A stretch of 64,000 bases of DNA from Paraburkholderia sp. D15 (GTDB taxonomy: Bacteria > Pseudomonadota > Gammaproteobacteria > Burkholderiales > Burkholderiaceae), in the NCBI RefSeq assembly GCF_029910215.1, contig NZ_CP110395.1:496001-560000 (forward strand). The letters are read 5' to 3'. Made by a program: the position numbers and the translations under genes. Shown here in pieces: positions 26,351 to 36,500 of this stretch. The notes below the pieces were generated by a model that worked only from the letters and a program-made list of their open reading frames with translations, made no database searches and was not told the DNA's origin. Positions within the stretch are counted from its first letter, which is position 1, and each line of letters begins with the position of its first letter.

Positions 26351-27063
26351 TGCGGTTGACTCCCGCAGGCGAGCGGCAGACGCGCAGCGCTGGCCGGCGC
26401 GGGCCGCGGATCGGCCGGACGTGGCTGGCGCGCGAGCCAGCTGGAGACCGCGGTGATGTCGCGGTCGCTCAGCTTCACGGCGATCGAATGCATGCAGTCC
26501 GGCGCGAGCGCGTGGCGCGTGCCCGAGCGCCACGTCCCCATCTGCCCGGCGATGTAGCTCGCGTGCAGACCGAGCAGGCCTGGGATGCCCGGTTGCGTGC
26601 CGGTCATGCGCTCGCCGTGACAGGCGATGCACGCGGGAATCCTGCGCGCCGGATCGCCCTGCGTGACGAGCCGTTGACCGGCGGCGAGCACGGCCGGCGC
26701 GACCGGCGTGCTATCGGGGTCGGGATAGGGCGGTTGCAGATCGGCGAAGTACTGGCTGATCTTGCGCAAATAGTCGTCGGGCAGGAAGGCGAGCAGATAG
26801 CCCATCGGCGGGTAGGTACGGCCGCCGTCGCGGAATGCGCTCAACTGGTTGAACAGATAGTCGGCGGGTTTGCCGGCGATTCGCGGGAAGTAGTCGTTGT
26901 TCAACCCTTGACCCTGCACGCCGTGGCACGAGGTGCAGGCACGCACGCGTTCGTCCATGGTCGACGGCATCGCGCCGGATGCGTCGCCGGCGGCCAGCGC
27001 CGCGCCGCTCCACATGACGTAAAACACGAACAGGACCGAAGATCCGATAGTTCTGCGATACAC
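26347..27063 (-). CDS. Diheme cytochrome c (c4-like), first gene of oxidase operon
   Basis: The 238-residue protein starts at GTG 27063 ((V/M)YRRTIGSSVLFVFYVMWSG), which gives a clean signal peptide cleaved after ALA near residue 23 and has GAGG eight to ten bases upstream. An in-frame ATG at 27159 would add a hydrophilic extension. Two c-type domains carry CTSCHG and CIACHG. Periplasmic c4-like cytochromes act as electron donors to terminal oxidases. It overlaps the triheme gene by four bases and leads a six-gene run in which nearly every junction overlaps or is within 40 bases. Confidence 0.87.
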   Translation of the reverse strand: MYRRTIGSSVLFVFYVMWSGAALAAGDASGAMPSTMDERVRACTSCHGVQGQGLNNDYFPRIAGKPADYLFNQLSAFRDGGRTYPPMGYLLAFLPDDYLRKISQYFADLQPPYPDPDSTPVAPAVLAAGQRLVTQGDPARRIPACIACHGERMTGTQPGIPGLLGLHASYIAGQMGTWRSGTRHALAPDCMHSIAVKLSDRDITAVSSWLARQPRPADPRPAPASAARLPLACGSQPQ

Positions 27064-27483
27064 GCCAGGCCTCGTTGGGGGAACGTTCTTTTTTCTGGAT
27101 GTTTTCACGCATTCGTCATGCGTTGGCGGGACGAGCCAATACGCCAATACGCGACGCATGACAGCTCTGCGAGTCTTTTTTATTTCGACTGCACCAGCGG
27201 CGAATCGTAACGAACTCGAGCGGGACTGCGGGGTGTTGATTCGCTACCGCGAAGCAATTGCTTGACTTAACACAATGAACTGCGTGAATGCGCCGGCGGG
27301 CGGCGGGTTTCGGGCTGCGAGGCGAGACGCTTCAAGGGGCGCTGCGAACGTCGGATAACGTGCGGCGCGTCGCGGAATTCGAGCCGGTATATCGACAGCG
27401 GATAAAAGCGCGTTGGACGGAAATACCAAATCATCATAGGTGGCGATTTGCGCGCTTTCAATGTCGGCGCGCATTCAATCGCT
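27064..27483. other. Upstream region of the oxidase operon
   Basis: This 420-bp region lies between the start of the oxidase operon and the stop of the LysR-type gene, both on the minus strand, so it should hold the oxidase promoter. I looked for an FNR/ANR site (TTGAT-N4-ATCAA) and did not find a good one. Frames here are short and unsupported. No terminator with a T run is evident. Confidence 0.4.
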
Positions 27484-28371
27484 TCAACTGAACAACTGCT
27501 TCAACGCGATTCGTGCGTTGCTGACGAGTTCGCTTTCGCCAGGCCGTCCCGGCAGCAGATGAAACTCGACCGGCGGAAGCGGGGGTAAATCCACACCAGG
27601 CGGGCAGGGCATCACGCCGCCGCCCGTCGCCGATTCGTTCAGGCAGGAAATGCCGAGCCCGGCCCGCAGCGCCAACTGCAGACCGGCCACGCCGGACGCC
27701 GAGTGCGACACCAGATACGCGACCTTGTGCTCGTCGAGCAGTTTGACGACGAAGCGCTGCAACTGGCACGTGGACGGCAGCAGTACCAGCGGATACGGCG
27801 CGGCGGGCCGGGCGGTCGTATCGGCCGCGCAGACCCACAACAGCTTCTCGCGCCGCACGACCGTGCTCGCGGGGGCGCCGCGCCGCTTGCCGGCGCGGGT
27901 CGCGTCGGTCCCGAGCCGCAGCGACAGGCCGATGTCGAAGGAGGCGTCGCCTTCCGCGCTGCTGTCGATCACCGCGCTCGGCAGCACCGTCACATGCAGC
28001 TTCAGCCGCGGATGCTGCTCCGAAAACGTTTTCAGGATGCGTGCGATGTCGTGCGGCCGGTAATAGTCGGTGATCGCGATGCGCAATTCGCCGTCGAGCG
28101 AGCGGCCCTGCACATCCTCGAACGCCGCCTCGCTCATTGCGATGATGCGTCGCGCATGCTCAAGCAGCCGGCTGCCGGCGGGCGTGGGGCTGACGCCTTG
28201 TTTGCTGCGCACGAAGAGCGGCAGGCCCGCACGTTCCTCCAGTTTCTTCAACTGTTCGCTGACCGACGACTGCGACAGGAACACCCGGTCCGCGCCTGCC
28301 GACACGCTGCCCGACTCGGCGACGGCGACAAAGGTACGCAATTGCGTCAGGTCGAATCCACGTTGGCTCAT
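27484..28371 (-). CDS. LysR-family transcriptional regulator
   Basis: The 295-residue protein starts MSQRGFDLTQLRTFVAVAES. It has the LysR winged helix-turn-helix (residues about 7-66, RVFLSQSSVSEQLKKLEERAGLPLF, shown in two parts: RVFLSQSSVSEQLKKL and EERAGLPLF), followed by a periplasmic-binding-protein-like effector domain (about residues 90-290). ATG 28371 is chosen from the family-typical N-terminus. It is divergent from the MFS gene (100 bp between starts), so it most likely controls that transporter. Confidence 0.92.
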   Translation of the reverse strand: MSQRGFDLTQLRTFVAVAESGSVSAGADRVFLSQSSVSEQLKKLEERAGLPLFVRSKQGVSPTPAGSRLLEHARRIIAMSEAAFEDVQGRSLDGELRIAITDYYRPHDIARILKTFSEQHPRLKLHVTVLPSAVIDSSAEGDASFDIGLSLRLGTDATRAGKRRGAPASTVVRREKLLWVCAADTTARPAAPYPLVLLPSTCQLQRFVVKLLDEHKVAYLVSHSASGVAGLQLALRAGLGISCLNESATGGGVMPCPPGVDLPPLPPVEFHLLPGRPGESELVSNARIALKQLFS

Positions 28372-28471
28372 GATTCGTTTAATCCGATGGATGCCATCTA
28401 AATTTCCGGCTTTTCCGATGGAAAGCCCAGCCGTAGGATAACGCCAGATTCCTACTTTGAGGAGCGTTGTG

Positions 28472-29800
28472 ATGAAAAACGTAACGGTTGACGGCACGCG
28501 GATGCCGGGCGAACGGGCGGCGAGCCATCGGTGGAAAGTGCTGGGGGTGGGATTTGCCGCGAACGCGAGTTTTTCCGCCGCGTTCTCGGGTATTCCGACC
28601 ACGGCGGTCTTTCTGCGCTCGGGCTATCACCTCGGTAACGGCGGACTTGGGCTCGTGCTTGGCATGCTCGGCCTTGGGATTGCCGTCAGCGAATTGCCGT
28701 GGGGGTTGCTGACCGACCGCTGGGGCGACCGGCGCGTGTTGCTGCTCGGCCTGCTGACCACCGGCGCGGCGCTGGCCGGCATGGCGGCGTTCGTCGCGCC
28801 GTCCGCGGGCTACGTGCCGAGCGTGACGATGCTCGCGCTCGGGCTGCTGCTGGTCGGCTTGTTGGGCGGCAGCGTGAACGGGTCGAGCGGCCGCGCGGTG
28901 ATGGCGTGGTTCCGCGAAGGCGAGCGCGGACTGGCGATGAGCATCCGCCAGACCGCCGTGCCCGCGGGCGGCGGCCTCGGCGCGCTGGTGCTGCCGGCGC
29001 TCGCGTCGCACTATGGTTTTGCCAGCGCGTATGCGGTGCTGGCGCTCGCGTGTGCGATCACGGCAGGGTTCACGTGGCACTGGCTGCACGAGCCGCCGCA
29101 GGCGACAGCGGACGCAACGGGCGCGGCGCGGGCGGCCACGCAAGGCTCGAACGCTGCGGCAGCTCACCATAAAAGCGCTCCGGCAGCCGCTTCGCCACTG
29201 CGCAACGTCGGCATCTGGCGCGTCGCCCTCGGCGCGGCGGCGCTGTGTGTGCCGCAACTCGCGGTCGTCACGTTCGGCACGGTGTTTCTGCACGACTTCA
29301 GCCGCGCCGGCGTGCTCGCGATCAGCGTGACGATGGCGGCGGTGCAAACCGGCGCCGCCGTCGCGCGGGTCTGGAGCGGCGGCTGGACCGACCGGCGCGG
29401 CAATCGTCGCGCATACATGCGGGCGTGCAGTCTGGTGACGGCGGGGTTGTTCGCGTCGCTCGCGCTCGTGACGGGGATCGTCGGCGCGCACCACGGCGCG
29501 GTGACGACGCTGTTCGCGGCGATGGTCGTGCTGGGCGGCGTGAGCGCGTCGGCGTGGCACGGCGTCGCCTTCACGGAACTCGCGACGCAGGCCGGCACGA
29601 GCCGCGCGGGTACCGCGCTGGCGATCGGCAACACCTGTGTCTTTCTCACGTTGTTCCTGACGCCGCTCGCGATTCCCGCGTTGCTGTCGGTCGGATCGTG
29701 GCCGATGGTCTGGGCGGTGGCGAGCGTCTGTGCGCTGATCGCGTGGCCGATCTTTCCGCGTGCGACGCGCGCGGCCAAGGTGAGCCGGGCGCCGGCGTGA
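28472..29800 (+). CDS. MFS transporter, 12-TM
   Basis: The 442-residue polytopic protein shows the facilitator motif A variant LLTDRWGDRRVLLL between helices 2 and 3 (about residues 82-95) and a matching half-repeat GGWTDRRGNRRAYM in the C-terminal half (about residues 303-316). A hydrophilic Ala/Thr/His-rich loop lies between the two six-helix bundles. The start ATG 28472 follows a GAGGAG site. It is divergent from a LysR regulator. The substrate is unknown. Confidence 0.88.
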   Translation: MKNVTVDGTRMPGERAASHRWKVLGVGFAANASFSAAFSGIPTTAVFLRSGYHLGNGGLGLVLGMLGLGIAVSELPWGLLTDRWGDRRVLLLGLLTTGAALAGMAAFVAPSAGYVPSVTMLALGLLLVGLLGGSVNGSSGRAVMAWFREGERGLAMSIRQTAVPAGGGLGALVLPALASHYGFASAYAVLALACAITAGFTWHWLHEPPQATADATGAARAATQGSNAAAAHHKSAPAAASPLRNVGIWRVALGAAALCVPQLAVVTFGTVFLHDFSRAGVLAISVTMAAVQTGAAVARVWSGGWTDRRGNRRAYMRACSLVTAGLFASLALVTGIVGAHHGAVTTLFAAMVVLGGVSASAWHGVAFTELATQAGTSRAGTALAIGNTCVFLTLFLTPLAIPALLSVGSWPMVWAVASVCALIAWPIFPRATRAAKVSRAPA

Positions 29801-30179
29801 GATGTCGTGCAGGCTGAGGCTGAAGCTGAAGCGTAACGTCGTGGCGTGCCACGACGGGGCACCGCAGACCACCGCGCACCGCTGACCGACGTGAGTGATT
29901 CAAATCGAATCCGTAATTGCCGCGTCGATTAGCCACAAAAAACCGCAAATATTCATTACGAGTATTTGCGGTTTTTTTGTTCATGAAGAAACGCATCGAA
30001 CTAATAGGTTTTTACAGGATTAGGAACGCTCCGATATTCGTGCGATGACGGCAATGATTTTATGGCCGCCTTGGCGTGCTGATAGGCGTCGCCGGGCGGC
30101 CGTTACAGCGTGTGGGGAATATGTCGGATTATTCCCTTCAATCAGCTAATTGTCCTTACAACAAAAGCGAGAAATCCTG
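29801..30179. other. Intergenic region with terminator, upstream of the response-regulator cluster
   Basis: The left part carries the MFS 3' flank and the terminator at 29937-29978. The right part (29979-30179) is comparatively AT-rich and should hold the promoter of the response regulator group. I cannot define -35/-10 boxes with confidence. Confidence 0.4.
29937..29978 (+). terminator. Rho-independent terminator (bidirectional)
   Basis: AAAAAACCGCAAATA pairs with TATTTGCGGTTTTTTT across a loop of about 11 bases. Both ends have A/T runs, so it can act in both directions. It lies about 140 bp after the MFS stop. Confidence 0.85.
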
Positions 30180-30857
30180 GTGAACCTCAGAATTATTCTG
30201 GCGGACGATCATCCATTCGTTCTCCTCGGCATTCGGGCCGCGCTCGAAGCGCGCGCGGGTGTCAAGATCGTCGGCGAAGCGGCCACGCCGACGGCATTAA
30301 TCGCGTTACTGCAGGGCACGCCGTGCGACGTGCTCGTCACCGATCTCTCGATGCGCGAGCCGCATGGCGGCGCGCAAGACGGGCTCGGCCTGATCCAGCG
30401 GATCCGGCGCGACTGGCCACGCTTGCGCGTCGTCGTGATCACCACGCTGATGAACACGGCGATCCTGCGCGCGATCGTGTCCGACGGCGCGGTCAGCACG
30501 CTCGGCAAGGTCGAGCCGATGGAAGAACTGTGGCGCGCGATCGAAGCGGCCAGACGCGGCGAAGTGCACCTGGGGCGTTCCATCGCCGAAGCGCTCGCCC
30601 AGCCGGGCGACGACGAAGTGCCGCCCGCGCCGGCGCCCATGCCTGCGCCACGGTTGTCGTGGCGTCAGGCGGAAGTCGTCCGGCGTCTCGCCGACGGCCA
30701 GTCGGTCGCGGAAATCGCGGCGGCGCTCGGTTGCGAGCGCCGCTCGGTCAACCGGCAGCGTCGCGAAGCGATGTACAAGCTCGGCGTCACGAACGAACCG
30801 GGCCTGTTCGCATGGCTGCGCGCCTACGGAATGACCGACTTTGAGTCGCATATCTAA
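30180..30857 (+). CDS. Response regulator, RcsB/BvgA-like (first of three)
   Basis: The 225-residue protein starts at GTG 30180 ((V/M)NLRIILADDHPFVLLG). The receiver domain has the acidic pair ADDH, phospho-acceptor Asp55 (VTDLSMRE), a switch threonine in VITTL, and lysine in TLGKVEP. The C-terminal LuxR-type helix-turn-helix is diverged: its recognition helix reads CERRSVNRQRREAMYKLG where its two neighbours have (K)TIS(A/T)QK. An extra GGAQDG segment after the phospho-site is the RcsB/BvgA-type insertion. Probably a partner of the hybrid kinase at 33520. A TTG at 30150 is an alternative start. Confidence 0.85.
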   Translation: MNLRIILADDHPFVLLGIRAALEARAGVKIVGEAATPTALIALLQGTPCDVLVTDLSMREPHGGAQDGLGLIQRIRRDWPRLRVVVITTLMNTAILRAIVSDGAVSTLGKVEPMEELWRAIEAARRGEVHLGRSIAEALAQPGDDEVPPAPAPMPAPRLSWRQAEVVRRLADGQSVAEIAAALGCERRSVNRQRREAMYKLGVTNEPGLFAWLRAYGMTDFESHI

Positions 30858-31003
30858 TCAATCGATTGGCCCAACCGGCCGTGGCCGTTCCGGCGCGTAT
30901 CCGGAGCGTCCGAAAGGTGGCGCCGGGAAAAGTCCAACCAACGCGGCGGGGACGGCTGGGCTGTCCGCGCCGGCGCGAAGTCAAGATAGGGGGAAAGTAA
31001 TCG

Positions 31004-31693
31004 ATGAACGACGTCGCTGAAACAGGCACGCCCGTCAGAGCCATCATTGCCGACGATCATCCGCTGGTTTTGCTGGCGATCGACAATCTGATCGGCGGCT
31101 ATCCGAACATGCAGGTCGTCGGACGCGCGGCCGACGCCACCGAACTCTTCGCGGAAGTGGCGCGCAACCCGTGCGATCTGGTGCTGATGGACCTCTACAT
31201 GCCCGGCGGTGTCGACGGCAACGGGCTCGAAGTCGTCGCGCAGTTCAAGCAGCGTTATCCGGCCGTGCGCCTCGTGGTGCTCACCATGGAGACCGACGCG
31301 AGCGCGTTGCAGAAAGTCATCGCGCTCGGTGTCGACGGATTGATCAGCAAGCGCGACCGCATCGATCTGATTCACGTGGCGATCGTCACGGCGCTCGCGC
31401 GCGAATGCTTCGTCGGACCGGCGGTGCGCGCGCTGATCGCCGAGGCGACCGTGATTCAGCGCCTCGATTTCGTGCGCGCCGTGCTGTCGCGCCGCGAACT
31501 GGAGGTGTTTACACACTACGCCTCGGGACTCGGCGTGACCGAGATCGCCGCGCGCCTCGGCCGTAGCGTCAAGACAATCAGCGCGCAGAAATGCACGGCC
31601 ATGCGCAAGCTCGCGTTGCAGACGGACGCCGAGCTGTTCCGCTTCGCCGTCGAGCACGGCGTGGTCGCCGAGGAGCGCGCGCAAGGCCGCTGA
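31004..31693 (+). CDS. Response regulator, RcsB/BvgA-like (second of three)
   Basis: The 229-residue protein has a receiver domain with IIADDHPLVLL, phospho-acceptor Asp63 in LMDLYMPGGVDGNG (RcsB-type insertion after the acceptor) and lysine in GLISKRD, then a LuxR-type helix-turn-helix (LSRRELEVFTHYASGLGVTE...LGRSVKTISAQKCTAMRKL). ATG 31004 follows a GGGGGAAAG site. It lies 146 bp after the first regulator and 129 bp before the third. It is expected to act downstream of the BvgS-like kinase. Confidence 0.9.
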   Translation: MNDVAETGTPVRAIIADDHPLVLLAIDNLIGGYPNMQVVGRAADATELFAEVARNPCDLVLMDLYMPGGVDGNGLEVVAQFKQRYPAVRLVVLTMETDASALQKVIALGVDGLISKRDRIDLIHVAIVTALARECFVGPAVRALIAEATVIQRLDFVRAVLSRRELEVFTHYASGLGVTEIAARLGRSVKTISAQKCTAMRKLALQTDAELFRFAVEHGVVAEERAQGR

Positions 31694-31822
31694 CGGACGC
31701 GCAAGGGTGTAGTGAGCGTAAGAGGGGTCGCGCGATGCGGGCGCGACTTGTCAGAAGCAGGTTTGGCGGCCCGGGGAAGCATGAGAGATGCTGGGTTAGC
31801 CAATCGATACGACAACAAGAAC

Positions 31823-32467
31823 ATGAAACGAAAAATTCGCGTCATCGTGGCCGACGATCACGACTGCGTTCGCGTCGGCGTCCAGCGGTTGCTGCGGGCC
31901 GCGCCGCATATCGAAGTGGTCGGCGAGGCGGCCGATACCTATGGTCTGGCCGAACTGCTCGACGCCCGTGCGTGCGACGTGGTCGTGTCGGACGTCAGCA
32001 TGCCGGGCATCGACGGCGGCAGCAACGCCGTTTCCTTTCTACGCCGGTTGCTTCGCGGGCGGCCCCATCCGTGCGTCGTCGTGCTCACGATGATCTGCCA
32101 CGCGCACATGTTGTCCGGCCTGCTGCACATCGGCGTGGGCGCGATCGTCGACAAGCGCGACGTCGCCGGCGCGCTGATCGAGGCGATCGAAGCCAGCGTG
32201 GCCGGCCGCGTGTTTCTGTCGGAACAGGCGCGCGTCGCGATGGAAACGTCGAATACGCCCGTGCAACTCGGCGCGGGCGTATTGAGCGCGCGCGAATGGG
32301 AGGTCTTCCAGCTTTATGTGCAGGGCCATGCGGTTCACGAAATCGCGACCCGTCTGCAGCGCAGCGGCAAAACCATCAGCACGCAGAAGCGCAGCGCGAT
32401 GCGCAAGCTCGGACTGGAGACCGAGTCCGATCTGATCGACTACGCGCGGCAGATTGGCTTGACGTGA
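31823..32467 (+). CDS. Response regulator, RcsB/BvgA-like (third of three)
   Basis: The 214-residue protein starts MKRKIRVIVADDHDC. The receiver has phospho-acceptor Asp57 (VVSDVSMPGIDGGSN), a switch threonine (VVLTM) and lysine (IVDKRD). The DNA-binding domain is LuxR-type (LSAREWEVFQLYVQGHAVHE...KTISTQKRSAMRKLGLE), with a recognition helix close to that of the second regulator. ATG 31823 gives the family-typical start; an upstream in-frame GTG exists at 31712. An AT-rich stretch follows the stop, but I see no clear terminator. Confidence 0.9.
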   Translation: MKRKIRVIVADDHDCVRVGVQRLLRAAPHIEVVGEAADTYGLAELLDARACDVVVSDVSMPGIDGGSNAVSFLRRLLRGRPHPCVVVLTMICHAHMLSGLLHIGVGAIVDKRDVAGALIEAIEASVAGRVFLSEQARVAMETSNTPVQLGAGVLSAREWEVFQLYVQGHAVHEIATRLQRSGKTISTQKRSAMRKLGLETESDLIDYARQIGLT

Positions 32468-32717
32468 TAGTGAGCTGGCATGTGGCTGCGCTTCGGGATG
32501 TGATTGTTTTTTTATTAAATTATTTAGGAATCCGCTGATTGTGATGGCGAGGCCGTCATTTCATAGTTCTGAGTTCACTGCGGCCCGGCTGCCTGCTTGC
32601 ACGACCCATGCGTTGGTATGGCCGTGTCGGCCAAGGCGGCGCGCAGCGTAGTCAGGCTGACGTCTCGTTGCAATCGTGTACTGCCGTCCGCCTTGTCCGA
32701 AGAAACTGGGAGGCGGC

Positions 32718-33464
32718 ATGGTCGTGCTGGGTAAGCGGTTGGTGGCCGAAGGCGTCGGGACGGCATGGCTGGTGTTCATCGGCTGCGGCAGCATCGTGTT
32801 GTGTACCGGCACGGTGCAGCAAGGCTACTGCGCGCTGGAGGTGGCGTCCGCGTTCGGGCTCGCTTTCGCCACCGGCCGCTATCTGTTTGGCGGCACGTCC
32901 GGCGCGCATTTCAATCCGGCCGTCACTATCGGTTTCACGGTCGCACAGCGGTTTCCCATCAGAGACGTGGTGCCGTACATCGCCGCGCAGATTCTCGGCG
33001 CGATTGCGGCGTCGGCGCTGCTGGCCTACATCGCGAACGGCCGGCCGGGTTTCGTGGTCGGCGCGAGCGAATTCGCGGCGAACGGGTTCGGCGATCATTC
33101 TCCTGCCGACTACCAGCTGCATTCGGTGTTCGTCGCCGAGTTCGTGCTTTCCGTCGTCCTGGTCCTCGCGAACCTGTTGATCGAGGCCCGGCGTGAGAGC
33201 GCGTCGACCGCCGCGCTCGTCGGCGGCGTGTTTCTGATGCTGGTCTATCTGGTGTCCATTCCCATCACCAACGGCTCCGTCAATCCCGCGCGCTCCACCG
33301 CGCAGGCCTTGTTCGTCGGCGATTGGGCGCTGGATCAGTTGTGGTTGTTCTGGGCGGCGCCCCTGATGGGCGGGGTAGTGGCCGGCATGCTGTTCTCCTT
33401 TCTGCATCGCAAGTCCGACCTGACGGCCGTCGCGCTCGCAGACAGTTCAGGCGACACCGAGTGA
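32718..33464 (+). CDS. Aquaporin / MIP-family channel
   Basis: The 248-residue protein has six transmembrane helices and the two pore motifs: FNPAVT (about residue 73) and VNPARS (about residue 192). It is a water or small-solute channel of the inner membrane; serine after the second NPA-Arg and the overall length fit AqpZ-like water channels. ATG 32718 follows GGGAGGCGG. It lies between the response regulators and the hybrid kinase gene, 55 bp before the kinase start, which suggests co-expression with the signalling genes. Confidence 0.92.
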   Translation: MVVLGKRLVAEGVGTAWLVFIGCGSIVLCTGTVQQGYCALEVASAFGLAFATGRYLFGGTSGAHFNPAVTIGFTVAQRFPIRDVVPYIAAQILGAIAASALLAYIANGRPGFVVGASEFAANGFGDHSPADYQLHSVFVAEFVLSVVLVLANLLIEARRESASTAALVGGVFLMLVYLVSIPITNGSVNPARSTAQALFVGDWALDQLWLFWAAPLMGGVVAGMLFSFLHRKSDLTAVALADSSGDTE

Positions 33465-33519
33465 GCGGCAACGCGTGTCGTCGACTGTGCGGATCTTCCC
33501 GCCTTGGCAGCGTAACGCG

Positions 33520-36500
33520 ATGAGGCGCGTTTTCCGTCGTCTGTCGCTGTGTCTGCTCGCATTGTTTTTCCTGTGCGTGGGGCAGGAGCCGGGTTTCGCC
33601 CAGGCTTCCGGCGACGTCGCGCGTGCCGAGGGTACGCGCGAGGTCCCGGCGAAACTCGTCGTCGGCGTACTCGCCGGGGGCTGGCTGCCGTTCGAGTCGT
33701 TACAGGACGGCGCGCTCTCCGGCATGAGCATCGACTATCTACGCGCGCTGCTCGGCCCGGATACGCGGATTGAAGCCCAAACCTTTCCAGACTTGCCGCA
33801 TCTGCTCGCCGCCGCTTGCGCGGGGCAGGTCGATCTGGTGACGAGTATCGCGCGTACGCCGGAGCGTGAGCGGTGCCTGAAATTTACCGCGCCGTATTTC
33901 CGCTCGTCGGTGTCGGCGGTGGTTCGCCGCGACGGCGAAACTTATACGACGTCAACGCAGTTGCGCGCCACACGCATCGCCGTCGAAAAGAGTTTTGCAC
34001 TCGAGCGCCTGCTGCGCGAGCGTTTTCCGCGAGCACGTTTCCAGACCTTTGCCAATACGCGTGCCGCGCTCGACGCGGTGGTGCTCGGTCACGCTGATGT
34101 CTATCTCGGTTTTACGCCGACCGTGCGCCATGCACTCGCCACCGAGGATTTCCGCGCGCTGCACGTGGCGTTCGAAGAGGCCAGCAAAACCTCGGAACTG
34201 CGCTTCGGCGTGCCGCCTGGCCAGATCGCGCTGCGCGACCGGCTCAACCGCGCGCTCGCGTCGCTCGATCCCGCGCACGACGCGGCCCTGCGTGCACGCT
34301 GGCTGTCCGGCAACTTCGACGCGCAACCCGTGCCCGGCGTGCCGAGTCTTCTGCTCACGCCACAGGAAAAATCCTGGCTCGCGTCCTTGCCGCCATTGCC
34401 GGTCGGATTCGATAGCGGCTGGCCGCCGTTCAGCTATGTCGACGACGCCGGTCGTCCGTCGGGCGTCGCCGCCGACTATCTCTCCTATCTGAGCCGCACA
34501 TTGGGCATCGTGTTCACTCGTGCGCCGATCGGAAATTGGCCCGCCACGATCGAAGCCTTCCAGCGCGGTGAACTCGCGCTGGTCGCGACGGCGTCCAGCG
34601 GCGATCCGAGGCTCAAGGACGCACGGTTTAGCCAGCCGTACGAGAGCTACCCACTGGTTATCGTCGGTCGCGACGACGAGCCGGTCGCGCGTTCGCCCGG
34701 CGACTTCGCGGCGCGCCGGATCGTGGTGCCATCGCATATCGCCGGTGCCGCGCCGCACGCGCTCGAGGGTATCGAGCCGGGACACATCGCGATCACGCCC
34801 AGTCTCGACGATGCGCTCGCCATGGTCGCGGCGAACGAGGCGGACGTACTGATCGGCAACGTCGCGGCGGTCGACATCGCGCTCAAGCGCCGCTATGACA
34901 ACGTGCTCAAGATTCTCGGCATGGCCGGCGATGCCGACGCGCTCAGCTTCGCCGTGCGCGCAGACCTGAGTCCACTCGACCAGTTGATCGATCGTGCGTT
35001 GCGGGCCATGCCGCTGGCGGAGAGACAGCGCATCAGGCAGAAGTGGATCAATGGCCGCGAGCCGGAAACGGGCACGTGGAGCGTGACCGCGCTTCGATTG
35101 CTGCCGTTGCTGATCGGCATCGGCGTTGTCTTGCTGGTGACGCTGCGCGCCTGCCTGTTGCTGCAGCATGAGGTTCGCCTGCGTCGCAAGATCGAACGCG
35201 ATCTGGCGTTGCAACTGAGCTTCCAGGAAACCATGATGAAGATGGTGCCCTATCCGCTGGTCGCGAAAGACTTCGACGGGCGTTACATCGCCGTCAACCA
35301 GGCGTACGAGGAAGCTTGCGGACTGCCGCGTGAAGCGGTGATCGGACGCACCGCGACCGAAGTCCAGTGCTGGGGAGAAGCCAACAGCCGCATTCTCGAC
35401 AGGATGACTCGCGAGATGCTCAAGGGCGGCGAAACCGCGCAGGCGGAACTGCAGTTCGAGCGCAAGGACGGCGATCTGCGTCACGGTCTGTTCTGGACCA
35501 GCAGTTGCCGGGACAGCGACGGCAAGCCGGTTTGCGTGCTCGGCACCATGGTCGATATCACCGACATCCGCCGCGCCGAAATGCTCGCGCGCGAAACCGA
35601 GCGGCGTCTGTTCGACGTGACGCGCTCATTGCCGGCCGTGGTGTTCCAGCTACGCCGTACAGCGGACGGCGTGTACTCGTTTCCGTATATCGGCGGCGAT
35701 ACGCGGCATCTGCCGGGTGGCGTCGGCGCGGCGAATCCCGGCAAGGTCGACTTCAGGCGCGTGTGCGAGCAGGACCGCGGCTTTGTGATCGCGGAACTGG
35801 AGCATTCGGCGCGTTGCGAGACGCCGGTGCATCTGGAGTTTCGCTTCAAGGGGGACGGCGGACTGAGCTGGGTGCGTGCGGAACTGGTGCCGCGTCGCGA
35901 AGCGGCCGGCAGTGTCGTGTGGAGCGGTTTCTGGGTCGACGCGAGCGTCGAACGCGCGCGCTCCGAGGAATTGGCGCGGGCGCGCGACGTGGCCGAGGCC
36001 GCCTCGCGCGCCAAGGACGATTTTTTCGCGATGATGAGCCATGAAATCCGCACGCCGATGAACGGCGTGCTGGGTCTCGTCGAAGTGCTGGAGCGCACGC
36101 CGCTTAACGCGGATCAGAGCGAAATGCTGAGCATGATTCACGAGTCGGCCGGCGCGTTGCTGCAAATCCTCGACGATCTGCTCGACTATTCGAAGATCGA
36201 CGCCGGTCGGCTCACCATCGAGGCCGAGCCCATCGACATACGCGAACTGGTCGATAACGCGGTCGGCCTGCTCGCGGGCCGCGCGCACGAGAAGGGGCTG
36301 AAAGTGCGCGTGGATATCGCGCCGCAGGTCGCCGCGCTGGTGCGGGGCGACAGCGTGCGCTTCCGGCAGATTCTGTTCAATCTTCTCGGCAACGCCATCA
36401 AGTTCACGCCGGCGGGCGAGGTCGACGTGCGCGTGTCGGTCGTCGCGCAAACCGATGGCGCGCAGACGCTTGAAATGACGGTGGCGGACACGGGTATCGG

